Shown one piece after another: positions 25,483 through 38,632 of a stretch of 64,000 nt of DNA. The position numbers were made by a program, and so were the translations under genes. Numbering within the stretch: position 1 is the first letter of the stretch; every line of letters starts with the position of its first letter. Under the pieces are notes generated by a model. It saw only the letters and a list, made by a program, of their open reading frames with translations, had not been told where the DNA came from and made no database searches. Source of the DNA: Paramecium sonneborni (Eukaryota > Ciliophora > Oligohymenophorea > Peniculida > Parameciidae); NCBI GenBank assembly GCA_905182985.1, contig CAJJDN010000086.1, forward strand, positions 293,462 through 357,461, in the 5' to 3' direction.

Positions 25483-26020
25483 TCATTCTTCTAAATCAAT
25501 ATTCAATTTATTTCTACAACCTTACTTTTTTCCATTATCCAAATATATCCAACCATCCAAAATCATAACACTTTTATTATAATGCGGGAATTTTATTTTT
25601 ACATTATATATGTTCAAGAATCAGTTATTATAATTAGTTAATCCAATTATTTTTAAATATTTTTGTTAACTTGTCACTTCAAACCCATTCTTTTATTAAT
25701 CGTCTTTCATTTCAATCATTAACAAAAGTTGTTCTGAAAATAATTTAAAATATAAATTAAAATCTATGACAAATTACAATCAAACTTTCTATTCTATTCT
25801 ATTTATTAGATAAATATTTATGTTAGAATAAAAATAAATATGACTCAATTAAACTGTTTCTAATATAGGTACTGCTGATAAATTATTTAATTTTTTCATC
25901 TAAAATTTTAAAAAATCTATAGTTGGATAGTTAAATTAGTAGTTATATTGTTACATAAATTTAATATAAAACCTATTAAGTAATTAATCAAAAATACAAA
26001 ATAAATATTATCAAAGTTCA
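25483..26020 (-). pseudogene. Coding remnant upstream of CFAP52
   Basis: The minus-strand frame ending at TGA 25485-25483 reads like a real C terminus (SVMILDGWIYLDNGKKQG, NKLNIDLEE), preceded by FLNIYNVKIKFPHYN. An in-frame TGA separates this from EQLLLMIEMKDDQQKNGFEV, and a frame change separates that from KILDEKIKQFISSTYIRNSL. No short intron fixes either break. It is either a pseudogene or a gene whose 5' half I cannot resolve. Family not recognised. Confidence 0.4.
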
Positions 26021-26326
26021 TAATATATTTCTAGAGTCTCTTTTAATAAGTCTTATTTAAAATCATAAACAGGATGTTAAATGAAAGACAATTTTGGTTA
26101 TTAATTTTAAACTTTTTAAGGAAAATTTTTAGTTTACTTACTTCTAGAAGACAACTATATAGATCATTAAAGTGTTTTAAAATTAAACTTCATATTTTTA
26201 ATGTTGCTTTCTAATTCCTTGTGACTTTTATATATTTTCTAATTAGTAATAATAATTTTTGTACCCCTAAATAGCTTCACAGATTATATTAAAAAGTTCA
26301 TCCATATTTGAGAATAATTATATATT
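26021..26326. other. Intergenic, nothing recognised
   Basis: A+T-rich spacer before the divergent coiled-coil gene at 26327. No coding frame supported. Confidence 0.5.
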
Positions 26327-28265
26327 ATGAATAAATAAAAATTAGCATAAGAAAAACAATATAGAGACCAGGCAAAATACAGAACTCTATTCAGTGTAAG
26401 CAATTTAGATATATTCAGTAAGATCCTATAAATCCATTTAGTGAAAAAGATGTAGAAAAGATGAAGTTTTAGTATGCACAAGTTTTGAAGGAATAAGTAA
26501 AGGATTATATTTATTCATCAGATTTTAGATTCTAAAAGATATAAAGAATAGCAAAAAACAATAGATAGAGAAGAAACTTAAAAGCAAATTTAATACGAAA
26601 GCCCTTTTGGAAGGTATTATATTAATTAAGATTAGAGATCGATTAATCCATCTTTAAAAACTCAACAGAGAACTCTTAAAACCAATTTAAGATATTGATG
26701 ATTTTGTAATGAAAAAGAACTAAACAGATATTTCAAGACCAAAAACTATTTTAAAGAATTAATCGACTGAAAGAAGTAATTAACAATATTCAAATGAAAA
26801 CTCCTTAGAATAAGTACCATAATATAATTTTGACTCTCCTAATTAATAAGAAAATAGGGAACAAATATAAAATAGAAATCATAAATAAATAATTCCTACT
26901 TAATAAACTTAAAGAATGAGAGAATACTAATCTACATAATCTTTAGGTTTACCAGAACCTATTTTATAAAACAACAGTAATCTATTAAAAAACAACAGCA
27001 AAAATATAAATTATCCTATATAATTACCACCAAAAACTCCAGGAATAGTTTATGATAAATAAAATAATCCTGTATTATCTGATTATGTGAGTGTTTATGA
27101 TTAACAATTTAGTAGATTACATAAATCAGAAAAAAGTGATTTTATGAAAGAATTAAATTAACTTAGATCTTAATTTTATGGTTAATAAAAACCTTAAGTT
27201 TAACCTTTTAGATAAATAGCTAATTAATAATAATCTCCTCCTAAATTTACAACTGATGTTGGAATTTAAGATGATTAATATAGATTAGAATAGATGGAAA
27301 GAGAAAAGTAAGAAGAATATATGAGATAATAAGAATATCTGCGTTAATTAGAAGAATAAAAGAGAAGAGAACAAGAAGAATATGAAAGATAATTGAGAGA
27401 AAAAATAGAAAGAGAATTAGAAGAATAAAAAAGACTTAAGTAATAGGAAATTGAAATTTAAACTGAAAAACTAGTAACTGATACAGGAATTTAACATGTT
27501 GATTAAAATGCTGTTACAGCAGCTGAATATATGAAGACACTAAAATCATTATCAGGAAATGTTATTGATATGAAAAATTAATTTATTTAAGGATAATAAA
27601 AGTTAAATTATGAGTTAATTCAACTTAGAGATAAGGCATAAAGAGATATCGAAGAAAAATTAAGAATTTAAAAAGAATTAAAAGAATTAGAATAAAGATA
27701 ATAAGCAATGAAAGTTTGGGAAGGAGAAAAATAAAGATAATTAATGTAAGCTTTAGAAAAGAATGCTCCAATTCCTTAGTATAAATCAGCTTATATGGAT
27801 CATAAATAATTAAATCCAACCATTAAAAAAGTTATTAGATTTAAAGATTAAACTTAAGGTTATGAATATGAAGAACCTAATGGAATATTATCAAAATCTA
27901 ATCTAATGCCCTTAAATGGAGGATATGATTAGAAACATTTACATAATTTAAAGGCTAATGAACCTGTTCTACCAGAAGAATTAGAAATTTTTAGATCAGA
28001 AGTAGCTCCTTAATTAAAATATTCAAACCCAATTACTAAGTAAATTAGAATGGATGATCTAAATGATTAATTCTATGACTATAAATATTAAAGATAGCTA
28101 GAACATCCTGGTTAGGAAAGACTTGAAAGATCAAAATATGAAACTTAAATCAATAATGATCCAAATTAAATATTATTAGAAAATGACAGGAGGTTACATG
28201 AACTCAAAATTATTGATCCTAAAGCAGATAATAAATAAATTTAAGAATTATATGATTATTTATGA
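26327..28265 (+). CDS. Coiled-coil protein, CSPP1/CCDC66-like layout
   Basis: A 622-aa protein. Near the N terminus is YAQVLKEQILDSKRYKEQQK ending in YESPFGRDR, the layout seen in centrosome/cilium proteins such as CSPP1 and CCDC66. The middle is Gln/Asn/Pro-rich and disordered. A long single helix follows at about residues 290-470 (QMEREKQEEYMRQQEYLRQ, REKIERELEEQKRLKQQEIE). The C-terminal 130 residues are a mixed, less repetitive domain. Introns: 26396-26418 (23 nt, CAG), 26497-26521 (25, CAG) and 26614-26635 (22, ATTAG). The third was chosen because it alone restores the frame after SPFG. The family link is by layout only. Confidence 0.8.
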
Positions 28266-28441
28266 AAATATATATTTTTAAACAATTGTTCTTAATTTTC
28301 AACATTATTAATTAAATTTCTAAAAAAAAGATTATTTTATTCATAGAGGAAATTAGAAAATATTTTTGGATCTAATCTTTAAAAATTATAAATTTGATTT
28401 AATATCAAAATATGACTACTTAATTAATCAAATTATAAACC

Positions 28442-29341
28442 TCAATTTACATATTTATAATTTATTTCTTAATTATCTAGATTATCATTATCTAATTATT
28501 TTGATTTCTATTCATAATGTTCTATTTCTTATTCTACTTATATTATCTATTATTCTATATTGTTTCTCTTTTATAAAAGAGATTGATTTTCCATTTATAT
28601 TTATTCATTTTTAACTTGCAATTTTTAAGATTTATCTTTTAAAACTTTTAGATTTTCTTATACGTTTTTCAGTTTTTCAGATAATTTCTTATAATTGTTT
28701 TAATCATCTTGCATAATTTTTTCTTATTTTTTTTGTTCAAATTTTTTTAGTATGTATTAAATACTGAATGTATGCTTTAATTGTAAAATTAATGTTTCAA
28801 TATCATTTTAATTACATTCATTCACTGTTAATTATTAATAATTCTCAGATTAAATGCATTCGCATTATGATGGATTAAATGTATTAATAAAAGAACATTC
28901 TTCCTTTAAAGTCAGATATCCAAATGAATTACATTAATAGCATTTCAAAATCTATACTTAATTACTTTTAAGAATCTTTTGAATTCTACTAAGAATTTCT
29001 TCAATGAAATCATTTAAGTTTTTCAAAATCTCATAATTAAATTTTATTAGAACTGCATTTGTAAATGAATAAGTACTTTAAACGTTTTATGATACATAAA
29101 ATATATTTTGTCTACTCATATGAAGATATTAAATCAATTTTGCTACATACTCAATTGAATTTTTTTTTTCAACTTTTGAGATTAGATTTTGTAAACATTA
29201 TGAGAAATTTTTTAATGCTTCTTCTTTTATTTTTGAAGTTTCTTTTGAAAATTAAAATTTTATTATATTATTGATTTATGAATTACTTATCTTCAGTATA
29301 GTTTCTTTGAGTCTCTTTTCAACCTATTAAATAAATAACAT
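28442..29341 (-). CDS. Coiled-coil protein with Cys cluster
   Basis: An intronless 299-aa frame from ATG 29341 to TGA 28444. The first half is helical (MLFIQQVEKRLKETILKISN, EEALKNFSQCLQNLISKVEK). A Cys-rich segment follows (KCYQCNSFG...EECSF...QCECIQSEN), which could bind zinc. The C-terminal 130 residues are coiled coil (EKLKNVQENLKVLKDKSQKL). This would fit a RING/B-box-like plus coil arrangement, but the Cys spacing is not a standard RING. It is convergent with the CSPP1-like gene, whose 3' end is 176 bp away. Not recognised further. Confidence 0.65.
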
Positions 29342-29916
29342 TATAAATCTATTAGTTAGAAATTTAACTTCATATTAATTAAAGTTTTAATTGAAATCAA
29401 AAAGAATCAATCTTATATTTTATTAATATTATTTTTACAAAAGAGGATTATTAATAATAGGGGTTTATAAAAAGTTTTGTTAATAATTAACTTTATCCAA
29501 AAATATGAATATTTAGTGCAATTCACCTTCTAAATAAATGCTTTAAAAAAACAGTTCTATTTCATTTTTCTATTTAAATTCTTTTCCTAATGCCCAAAAA
29601 ACCTTAAATTTATTTAATGTATTTCTCGAAAATATCGGCATATTTTTATTATTAAAGTTGAAAGTATTTGGGAGATAATTGTGAATTTTTAAAATATTGG
29701 TGTCTTCAAGGAAGAATATAAAAAGTAGACAACTTTCATTGCATTTGCAATTTTTTAATTAGCAAAAACACATATCAATACTATTAATATAATATAAAAC
29801 CTAATTAATTTTGTTAATAAGTAATTCAATTTTATTCTATTTCATTGGAGCATATTTAAATCAATATTTAATTTATCGATAACTCAAAAACAAAAAAAAT
29901 AAAATAGAGGTTTAAA
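29342..29916. other. Intergenic, nothing recognised
   Basis: 575 bp of A+T-rich DNA between the start of the coiled-coil gene and the 3' end of the GTPase gene. No coding frame supported. Confidence 0.5.
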
Positions 29917-32007
29917 TCAATATTATCTGGTTTTCATTTCAATTTGTTGTATCTCATAAGTCAATTAAAATATTTGCTATTCTGATTCAGATATTTCTTA
30001 TGTTACTTGGAAATTGTCTTAATCAATTATTTTTTTCTATTAAAAGTTCAGATCGAATTATTTTTAAATTTTATTTAATTCTTAAAAGAGATAGTCCATA
30101 TAACTGGTCAGTTCTTCGATCTTCTTTTTATTTTTTTTTTAAAGCTCTTGTTTTTATATTTTTCTATATTTAATTTTTTCAAGTTCTTCTTATTTTTGAG
30201 CTAACAATTTTTTATACTTAATCTATTCAAGATTTTACTAAAATTAAGATTCAGTTAATTTCATCTTTGCTCTATCAAAAAAGGTATTCTGAGTATCTAA
30301 AAAGTCTTAGGATGTAGATTCAATAGATGTCGTTATTTACTCAATAAAACAATTTTCTTCATCATTTAAATTAAAATGTAACCACTTCTATACCTAGAAT
30401 GCTTATTATAATTCAGTTAAATCACTCTGGATATTAGTCTCATCCATATTTGTGTTCAAATTCATTATAATAATTGATATTTTGGATTTAAATTTATGAA
30501 GATACTTGAAGCAATCCATAATTTTCTTTTTCATTGTCTCTATTCGATCATGATTGGTAACAATAAAGATCTAATTTATTTTTCTTGAGACTATAATCTT
30601 CCCAAAATATTCTATTTATTCCTAATCTAACTATTATTCCTCATTTTTTAGCTCAAAAGATGGCGTATCAATTACAGAAAATAAATTATTTTTACATTTT
30701 GATTTTTTCACTTAACTTTTATCTAAATTTCTTTAGGATTTTTACACACAATCACATAATTTATTAAATATAATTGTTTTTCCAACCCCACTTTTTCCTA
30801 TTAAAATAATTTGTTTTTCTTAATCTTCACTTTATGTAATCTCAAGTTGTTAATTATCTTTTTATTTAGTATCTAATATCACTTAATTGATTGATTTTTA
30901 TTCCTCATTTTAATATTTTTATATTGTCCTCTTATCTTTATTGGATGGTATTTTCTCTATTATTAAGTTTAATTTTTTTGAGATTGGTTGTATTTTAAGT
31001 AATTAAAGTTTGAAATTATGCTTTGAATTAACTTCTTTTTAATTTTATTCATAAGGAACTTTGCATTTTGAACAACGTTTCTAAAATGTATTATAAAATT
31101 AACTAAGGATCCTATTATTATCTTCTTACTGTTAACAAAAAAATATACTTTTACATTATTTACAACATACAATTAATTATTTAAATTTTTCTTAAAGATT
31201 TCCAATCTTATCTAAAATCGCGTTAGTAAAATCATCAATAAGATCTAAGATTTAGGAGTTAAATTTTAATGAAATTGCGTTCCAATGAATTGACATTTTT
31301 CCATCTTCTTATTTTGAGCATTCATATAATGATTGATTTCTGATTTTAATCAAAAGTTAATATAACTCATCAATTTGTTTAACATGTTAATTTTGAAAAC
31401 TCAAAGTATTATGTAACTAATCCAAATATTAATGATACTTTTCAACAAAAATTCGATGATCTTTAAATTATGGAATTTAATAATCAAACTTAATATTAGG
31501 ACCTTTTTAAAAATTTTATAATTTTAAAAGTTCATCCTTTGAATTAGGTTTCAGTTCAAAAGGTATAATATTTCCAAAATTTCTTAAATTATTCGATACT
31601 TCAACTGGAATTTCATTATAATAATAATTTATTAGTAAAATGAAAGTTATGAAAGCAGCATAATCTTCATTTTAACAAATGAACTCAAAAAACTTTGTTT
31701 TATAAAATTATCTTTAAGTTTCAAGATCAATCATCACAAAAATTTATTTAAGATCTCCTTCTAAATTACAACTTTATAGATATAAATCAAATTCTTCTTT
31801 GCTAGATAAATTTTAACCATTAGATATAAATATTTTCTGTTGATTAATTTATAAAGTAGAAAATATAGAGACTTAATTAACCGATATATCACATAGTCCT
31901 TCTAAATTTTTTTTGAGTTTATCAAAATTTTCTTTAATCAAAAAGAAAAAAACAATTATGCTTGTTTCATCTTAGTTTTTATTATTGTTACTGTAGCAGC
32001 CACCCAT
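29917..32007 (-). CDS. AIG1-like GTPase with N-terminal acyl anchor
   Basis: An intronless 696-aa protein starting MGGCYSNN, a strong N-myristoylation context (Gly2, Ser6) with Cys4 for palmitoylation. Layout: about 280 residues of helical sequence; a CxxC pair (CCKQCKSIFFC and RCSKCKVPYE), probably zinc-binding; a GTPase domain at about 420-590 with a canonical P loop (LIGKSGVGKT), switch II VIDTPSFE in which the usual DTPG Gly is Ser, and TNHD as G4; then 110 residues of coiled coil (LAQKQEELEKIKYRKIQKQE). It belongs with the AIG1/IAN (GIMAP) group. It follows the second GTPase gene on the same strand by 133 bp, with the domain order reversed. Confidence 0.85.
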
Positions 32008-32140
32008 ATAAAAACAATTATTATTATATTATCATCTTGAATTTTCTTTAAATAGCAAATTTTTATTCTATTTCTTTTAAGTTATATTCAATTTAATTAA
32101 TATAATTATATTATTTTAAAATATATATTAATAACTTATT

Positions 32141-33733
32141 TCAACTAATAATGCATCCACCACAACTCTTTTTTTAATTTTAGTTTTTCTTACGTTCATC
32201 ATTATTAAATTATAAAATTATTTATTAACCATTGTTGATCTAATCTATTTAACTTAAGTCTTGGTTAGGGTTATAGCAAGTCCCATCTTGATTACGATAG
32301 ATAATTTTTGTTATGATTTTTGTTGAACATGTATCCTAATCAGGTCTAGTAATCGGAACGTTATCTATTCTATCAATCTACAATTAGGCTTCATATTATA
32401 TTTTATCCCAAAACATATCCTAAGCTTTTTATTGAGTTTCTTATCCATTTTTTTTCATACTAAAAAAATCTAAAACACCTGCATTCTTAAGCTCATTTAA
32501 GATTTATCCTGATAAAATTGGTAAACTATCCCATATTAATGTGGCTCCACAACCTTTCAATGATTTTTATTAATTTGTAAACTATTTTTAGTTTGCTTAA
32601 GCATTATTATTTAATTTAATAATTTCTATCTGTGATTTAGAAATATTTATTTTAAACTTTTTTGCAGCTGGCTTAAATTATTCATTGTCTGAATCTGGAA
32701 AGGCTCCACATGTAGTTTATCCTCCACATCCAGATACTTTTAACCATATTAATTAACAATGTGGACATTATTTTATGTAATTATAAATATGTGCTGGATA
32801 ATCAGTCATTTTATTTTAAGCCCTATTTATAACATCATTTAAATATGTCAAAATCTTAGATTTTAATTTAGTATGTGTTAAATAAGCTGTTTCATAATTA
32901 CCACATTATTCAAGTAATTTAAAACAATCATAACCATGTCTTTTTTCAAATTCTTCAACTGTTGCATTAGCTTCTTCTTTCATTGCTAAAATTAATTCAT
33001 GCATTAATTCAGCAGTATCACTTGTTTTATCTCTCTATTAATTAATAAAATTAATTGCTGCGTTACATTTAGCCTGAAATTCTGATTCAAGATCTAAAGT
33101 ATTTATTTCAACATTCTAGTCTAAAGTAATAAACTCAGCAAATTAGTTTTCGAACTCTGTTTTAGTTAATAGAATTTTTTTCTTAATTGTTTTTATCAAA
33201 ATTTAATCAATTTCTTTACAAATTTATTCACCTGATGTATTCGATCCAGAAAAAATAACATTTTAGAGACATAAAGGTGTAATTACTTCTTTAACAATAT
33301 TTTTTTTCTCTTCTTCAAGCTTTTAAGTCTATTTTTTTTAGGAATCATTTTCAGCATTATCCCAATGAGTTACCACTACAGTTATCATCTCACGATATCT
33401 ACTTAATAATTTAATACTTTCTGCTATGTCCTTTCTCATATTGCAAAGCCTATCATATTTTGTTAAAATCAGTATATTATTTAATGGTTTCCCTGTTATA
33501 GCAGCAAATATACCACCCATATGTACAATTACTGCTTTATCACTACCAAAACCAGGCGTATCCATTATATAAAAACCCATACCATAACTAGAAGATGTTT
33601 AAAATAAATTTCTTGTACAAGAAACCCCCCCTGCATAGGTCAATTGGGCTTCTCGACAAATTTTATTGAAAAGTGTTGTTTTTCCAGATCCAACTCTACT
33701 TATAAGGACAACTGCAGGTCTTTCCTTTATCAT
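32141..33733 (-). CDS. AIG1-like GTPase with C-terminal CaaX box
   Basis: An intronless 530-aa protein. The GTPase domain is first: P loop LISRVGSGKTTLFNK, where the first Gly of GxxxxGKT is Ser; IMDTPGFGSD (G3); ILTKYDRL (G4); then VVTHWDNAE, typical of the AIG1/IAN family. A helical middle follows, then a Cys/His cluster (CPHCQLIWLKVSGCGGQTTC and GCGATLIWD) of likely zinc-binding type. The extreme C terminus is KKSCGGCIIS: CIIS is a CaaX box of the farnesylated kind (terminal Ser), with two extra Cys nearby for palmitoylation. So it is expected at a membrane, anchored at the opposite end to its neighbour. Confidence 0.88.
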
Positions 33734-33964
33734 ATATATTAGAGAAAATGAATATTAAATGCAACATATATATAGAGGGTTTTCAAAAATCTATTCTATT
33801 TAGTAATTTAAAGGCTCATTAAAATTATAAATTTTATAATAATTATATTTTACAAGCGATTATTAAAAATATTCGTCAATTATAAATATATTATTTTATA
33901 CGAGGAATTAAAATATTTCAGTAATTAAAAAGCTAATCTATTTAAGATATGGTTATAAAAGATT
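33734..33964. other. Intergenic, nothing recognised
   Basis: A+T-rich spacer upstream of the GTPase pair, expected to carry their promoter. No coding frame. Confidence 0.5.
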
Positions 33965-34530
33965 TCAAAATTTATTACTTTGCAACTATCTAATAAAACA
34001 ATTTAAAATCATCTTAGTGTATATAAATTTTTTTCTCCCTAAATAAATATAAGGATATAATTCTATTCTAACATTATTAAGCAAATTATGTAATTCTACA
34101 AAATTTTTCATTTATTCTGGAGTATTGTTTATAAAGAGTCGTAATAGTTATCTATAAAATGTTTCATTACTAGTAATATAAGTTACTACTTTTGAAATTG
34201 TTGCAGCCAAAATCACTACTTTTTTGTTTGAATAACTCTATAATATAAGTGCGATTTGTGTTTTATAATTCTCTTCAATAAAATACAATTTTTATTAAAA
34301 GTTTTTGAAAATAGTTAATATTAAATTTCCTTCCATCTAGGGCATCTAAAAAGCTCTTCTTTAAACTACTTCAAAGTTTCAAAAATTTCTTGATAATTAT
34401 AATGAAAGTAGAATGCTTAACTAACATTTCTCTTCGATTTAGTTACAAGATTATTCTTGCTGAGATTCACTTGATTTAGAAATCAAAATATCGAATATTA
34501 TTTTGGATGGGAAGTTTCACAATTTCCTAA
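33965..34530 (-). pseudogene. Decayed coding sequence
   Basis: Three coding-like minus-strand pieces in different frames: SKIIFDILISKSSESQQEQS; EIFETLKQFKEELFRCPRWK with KTFNKNCILLKRIIKHK; and VVILAATISKVVTYITSNE with MKNFVELHNLLNNVRIELYP, ending at TGA 33967-33965. No canonical introns join them and no ATG starts the series. The hydrophobic/basic character resembles the decayed gene at 9.3-10.2 kb, but a relationship could not be shown by eye. Confidence 0.4.
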
Positions 34531-34768
34531 AAATTAATATTGTTGAATAGATGTGTAAAATTTACAATTAGATTGAGTAATAATTTCTATTTTTTGTATA
34601 TTTTAATTAATTCTGAAATATAATTATGAAATAATCATAACAAAAAACTATTACAAAATTTATTTCAAGAAAAATAAGATTATTCTCTTGATTTTGTAGT
34701 TCTAATTATTTTGATTAGGTTTGCTTAAATTAATATAAAATTTCTCAATCTTATAATTATAATTAAAA

Positions 34769-36398
34769 ATGGATCAATTTCAGACTTTCTATTAGAGCTT
34801 AAGTGAGAAGCAAACAACTCCTATATCTGAAGAATACCGAAAGTAATTTAAGATTAGAGGAGAGTTCATCTATCCACATAGTAAGAAGTTTGATCAAATT
34901 TGTATAAGGTTTTTTATAGTTCTAAAAGTTAGTTTTTTGGAAGATGAAAAATTGAGAAGTAAAAGAAAATGGGACAACTCTTTTAAATTATTTTTAATAT
35001 GGTTTTTAGTTAAATATTTTGAGAAGCAAAATCTTATTACAATACATCCTGTAGAAATTAACAATAATTTGTTAGGATGAGAACGATTGGATTAAATTTG
35101 AAGCAATTTTAAAAATAGATAAACATGCCTTAAAGCAAAGGTGGATTACACTAATAAATCCTTAGATGAAATCAATTAATTGGTTATAAGAAGAAGATGA
35201 TTTTATAAAGAATTAAATGAAGTAAGTTAAAATGACTTAGTTGATCATAGTTAGAAGAATAAGCATATTTGGACATAAATTGCAGTATCTCTTTATGAAA
35301 GGAATTTATAAGGTAATATTCGAACACCAAAATAAATTAGAGAAAGATGGATGAATTATTTAAATCCTGAATTAAATAAGTAATTTATTCTAGATATTTT
35401 TAGAGAACAATGGTTGCTTAAAGAGGATTTGATAATTTTAAAAAATGTTATAAATAATGGAAAAAAGTGGTCGTAAATTTCATAATAGTTGAATGGAAGA
35501 ACAGAGAATTAAGTAAAGAATAGGTAATTAAATAATAAGTTAATTTAAGATATAAATCCTTAATTCATAAGATATGTAAAGATGATGAATGTGATGAAAT
35601 AGAAATGATCAAATAATATATTAGAAAAAAGTAATTGTTAAAAATTTAATAAGTAGTTCAGTAAATATGGACTCTAATAAGTAAGGTATCATTGGTAAAA
35701 GAGGGAGACATAAAAAGGGAATGAGAAATAAAGATCAAAAATCTGAATTAAAAAAACAAAGAAATATTCCAAAAATAATAAAATAGGAAGATTAATAATC
35801 ATAGTAATCTTAAATATAACAAGCACAATAATAATTATATGCATAATCATAATCAATATAAACTTAATAATTTCAATAATTGTAGTAGTATCAATAATAG
35901 ATGAGTTTTAATCCTGAAGAAATGAAGTTGGCATTAAATTTATAATCTACTTTTATTTAGGAAGATATGAAAAATGCAACTCCATGGATGATGTTATAAT
36001 GTTTAACATCTCCAGGATATCAGTATTTTGAGAATCAATTTTTAAAATAATTATCACCTGAGATTGTAGAGGATGGAGAATGCCAATAAAATTCATCTTT
36101 ATAATTACCAAAAATCACAAATGTTTATAAGGTTAATTCTACATCTCCATTTTTAATTGGATCAATGATGCCATCTCCATTTTGGAGCAATGATCAATTT
36201 GTTTAATAGAATGAAGAACAAATGGGAGCTATTTATAATTAAACATTTAACTAATAAATTTCTACAACTCCTTATTTAAATTTGAATTATTTTAGATAAC
36301 AATAAATGAATGGTTTTTCAAAATAAAAGGAGTTAGATTTATTGTAAGAAAATCCTATATAGTAATTTAATAAAAGAAGAAATATTAATTAATAGTGA
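34769..36398 (+). CDS. Myb/SANT-repeat DNA-binding protein (paralogue B)
   Basis: A 489-aa protein with the same plan as the Myb gene at 20727. It has a conserved N-terminal helix block (FKLFLIWFLVKYFEKQN), a degenerate repeat (DWIKFEAILKIDKHALKQRW), then two good Myb repeats (INWLQEEDDFIKN...TPKQIRERWMNYLNPELN and EQWLLKEDLIILKNV...GRTENQVKNRYKSLI). The C-terminal half is Gln-rich. Six introns: 34902-34928 (27 nt), 35051-35075 (25), 35222-35250 (29), 35380-35403 (24), 35524-35549 (26) and 35653-35681 (29). Three end in AAG instead of TAG. The first was placed by alignment to paralogue A, the fifth because it restores KNRYKSL. Confidence 0.87.
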
Positions 36399-36442
36399 AT
36401 AGATGATAATAATATATATATATATTTTATATAAAATTATTC

Positions 36443-37121
36443 ATGATAAAGAACAAGAATAATTTAGACACTTTAAGTGTAAGAGAAATTATGTTTAATG
36501 TAGGGTTTGAAATAGGAACTGTAAATAATTGAAGATGAAAAGACCTAGGAGTTGAAACATCTGAAATACTATTTTAAAACACTACAATAGAAAGTATGGG
36601 ATTTGAAAAGAAGAAGTAAAAATCTAAAGATATGAATTAGATTACAATTAAAATTTATGTTTCATTGATCCTCTCCTTAGGGACTCATTTAAATCAATGT
36701 AAGATTTAATTGGGCTTAAGGCAGAAGCAATAAAATAATTGGAGGATGAAAAATACAATCAATAGGTTGATCGTGAGAAATTGGGTATTGAAAATATATA
36801 TAGTTTAGTTGTATTGCATAAGTATCAAGAAAGTGGTGTTGAAGTACATCATGCATACACTAAATACATCCAATCTGAAAATCTAAAAGGCTTAAGAGAT
36901 TTGCCACATTCATATAGATTGTTAGAATAGAACTTAGAAATTGAAGTGGAAAGAAAACGCCAATTAAAATAATAGTTAGAGTCTCAGAAGAAATAAACTG
37001 AGGAATTATTATAGGAGACTCGCAAAAAACTTGAAGTTGAATTAAAATTTTCTACATATATCAGGAAGCTACATCTTTCCATCATTCGCTGCAGTAAAAA
37101 ATAGACCAGGAGAAAAACTGA
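36443..37121 (+). CDS. Small coiled-coil protein
   Basis: A 199-aa protein starting MIKNKNNLDTLS, with helical, charged sequence throughout (LIGLKAEAIKQLEDEKYNQQ; QNLEIEVERKRQLKQQLESQ). In the middle is SLVVLHKYQESGVEVHHAY with YTKYIQSENLKGLRDLPHSY. Introns: 36479-36503 (25 nt), 36616-36640 (25) and 37036-37064 (29, GTT donor and CAG acceptor). The third shifts to a frame that ends after EATSFHHSLQQKIDQEKN; without it the frame runs into the spacer. Located between Myb B and RPT3 on the same strand. Not recognised. Confidence 0.7.
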
Positions 37122-37234
37122 AAAAGCATCCACACGAAGTCCATATATAAACATATTTTATTTTTTTTTATTTTTCTTTATATGGATGGCAAATTGTGTC
37201 ACCAGTATGATTAATTAAATAATTTTGAAATTAA

Positions 37235-38527
<1,293 letters not shown>

Positions 38528-38632
38528 ATTATATAATATAGATATATATATACAAATTTATCTAATCTTATCTATTCATTTTATCATTATTAATTCAATA
38601 ATTAAATTAATTTATAATTATTCATTTATATC

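Noticed and set aside
33338..33580. An 80-residue protein starting MGFYIMDTPGFGSD
   Set aside because: It is an internal part of the 530-aa GTPase; the start given would remove the P loop.
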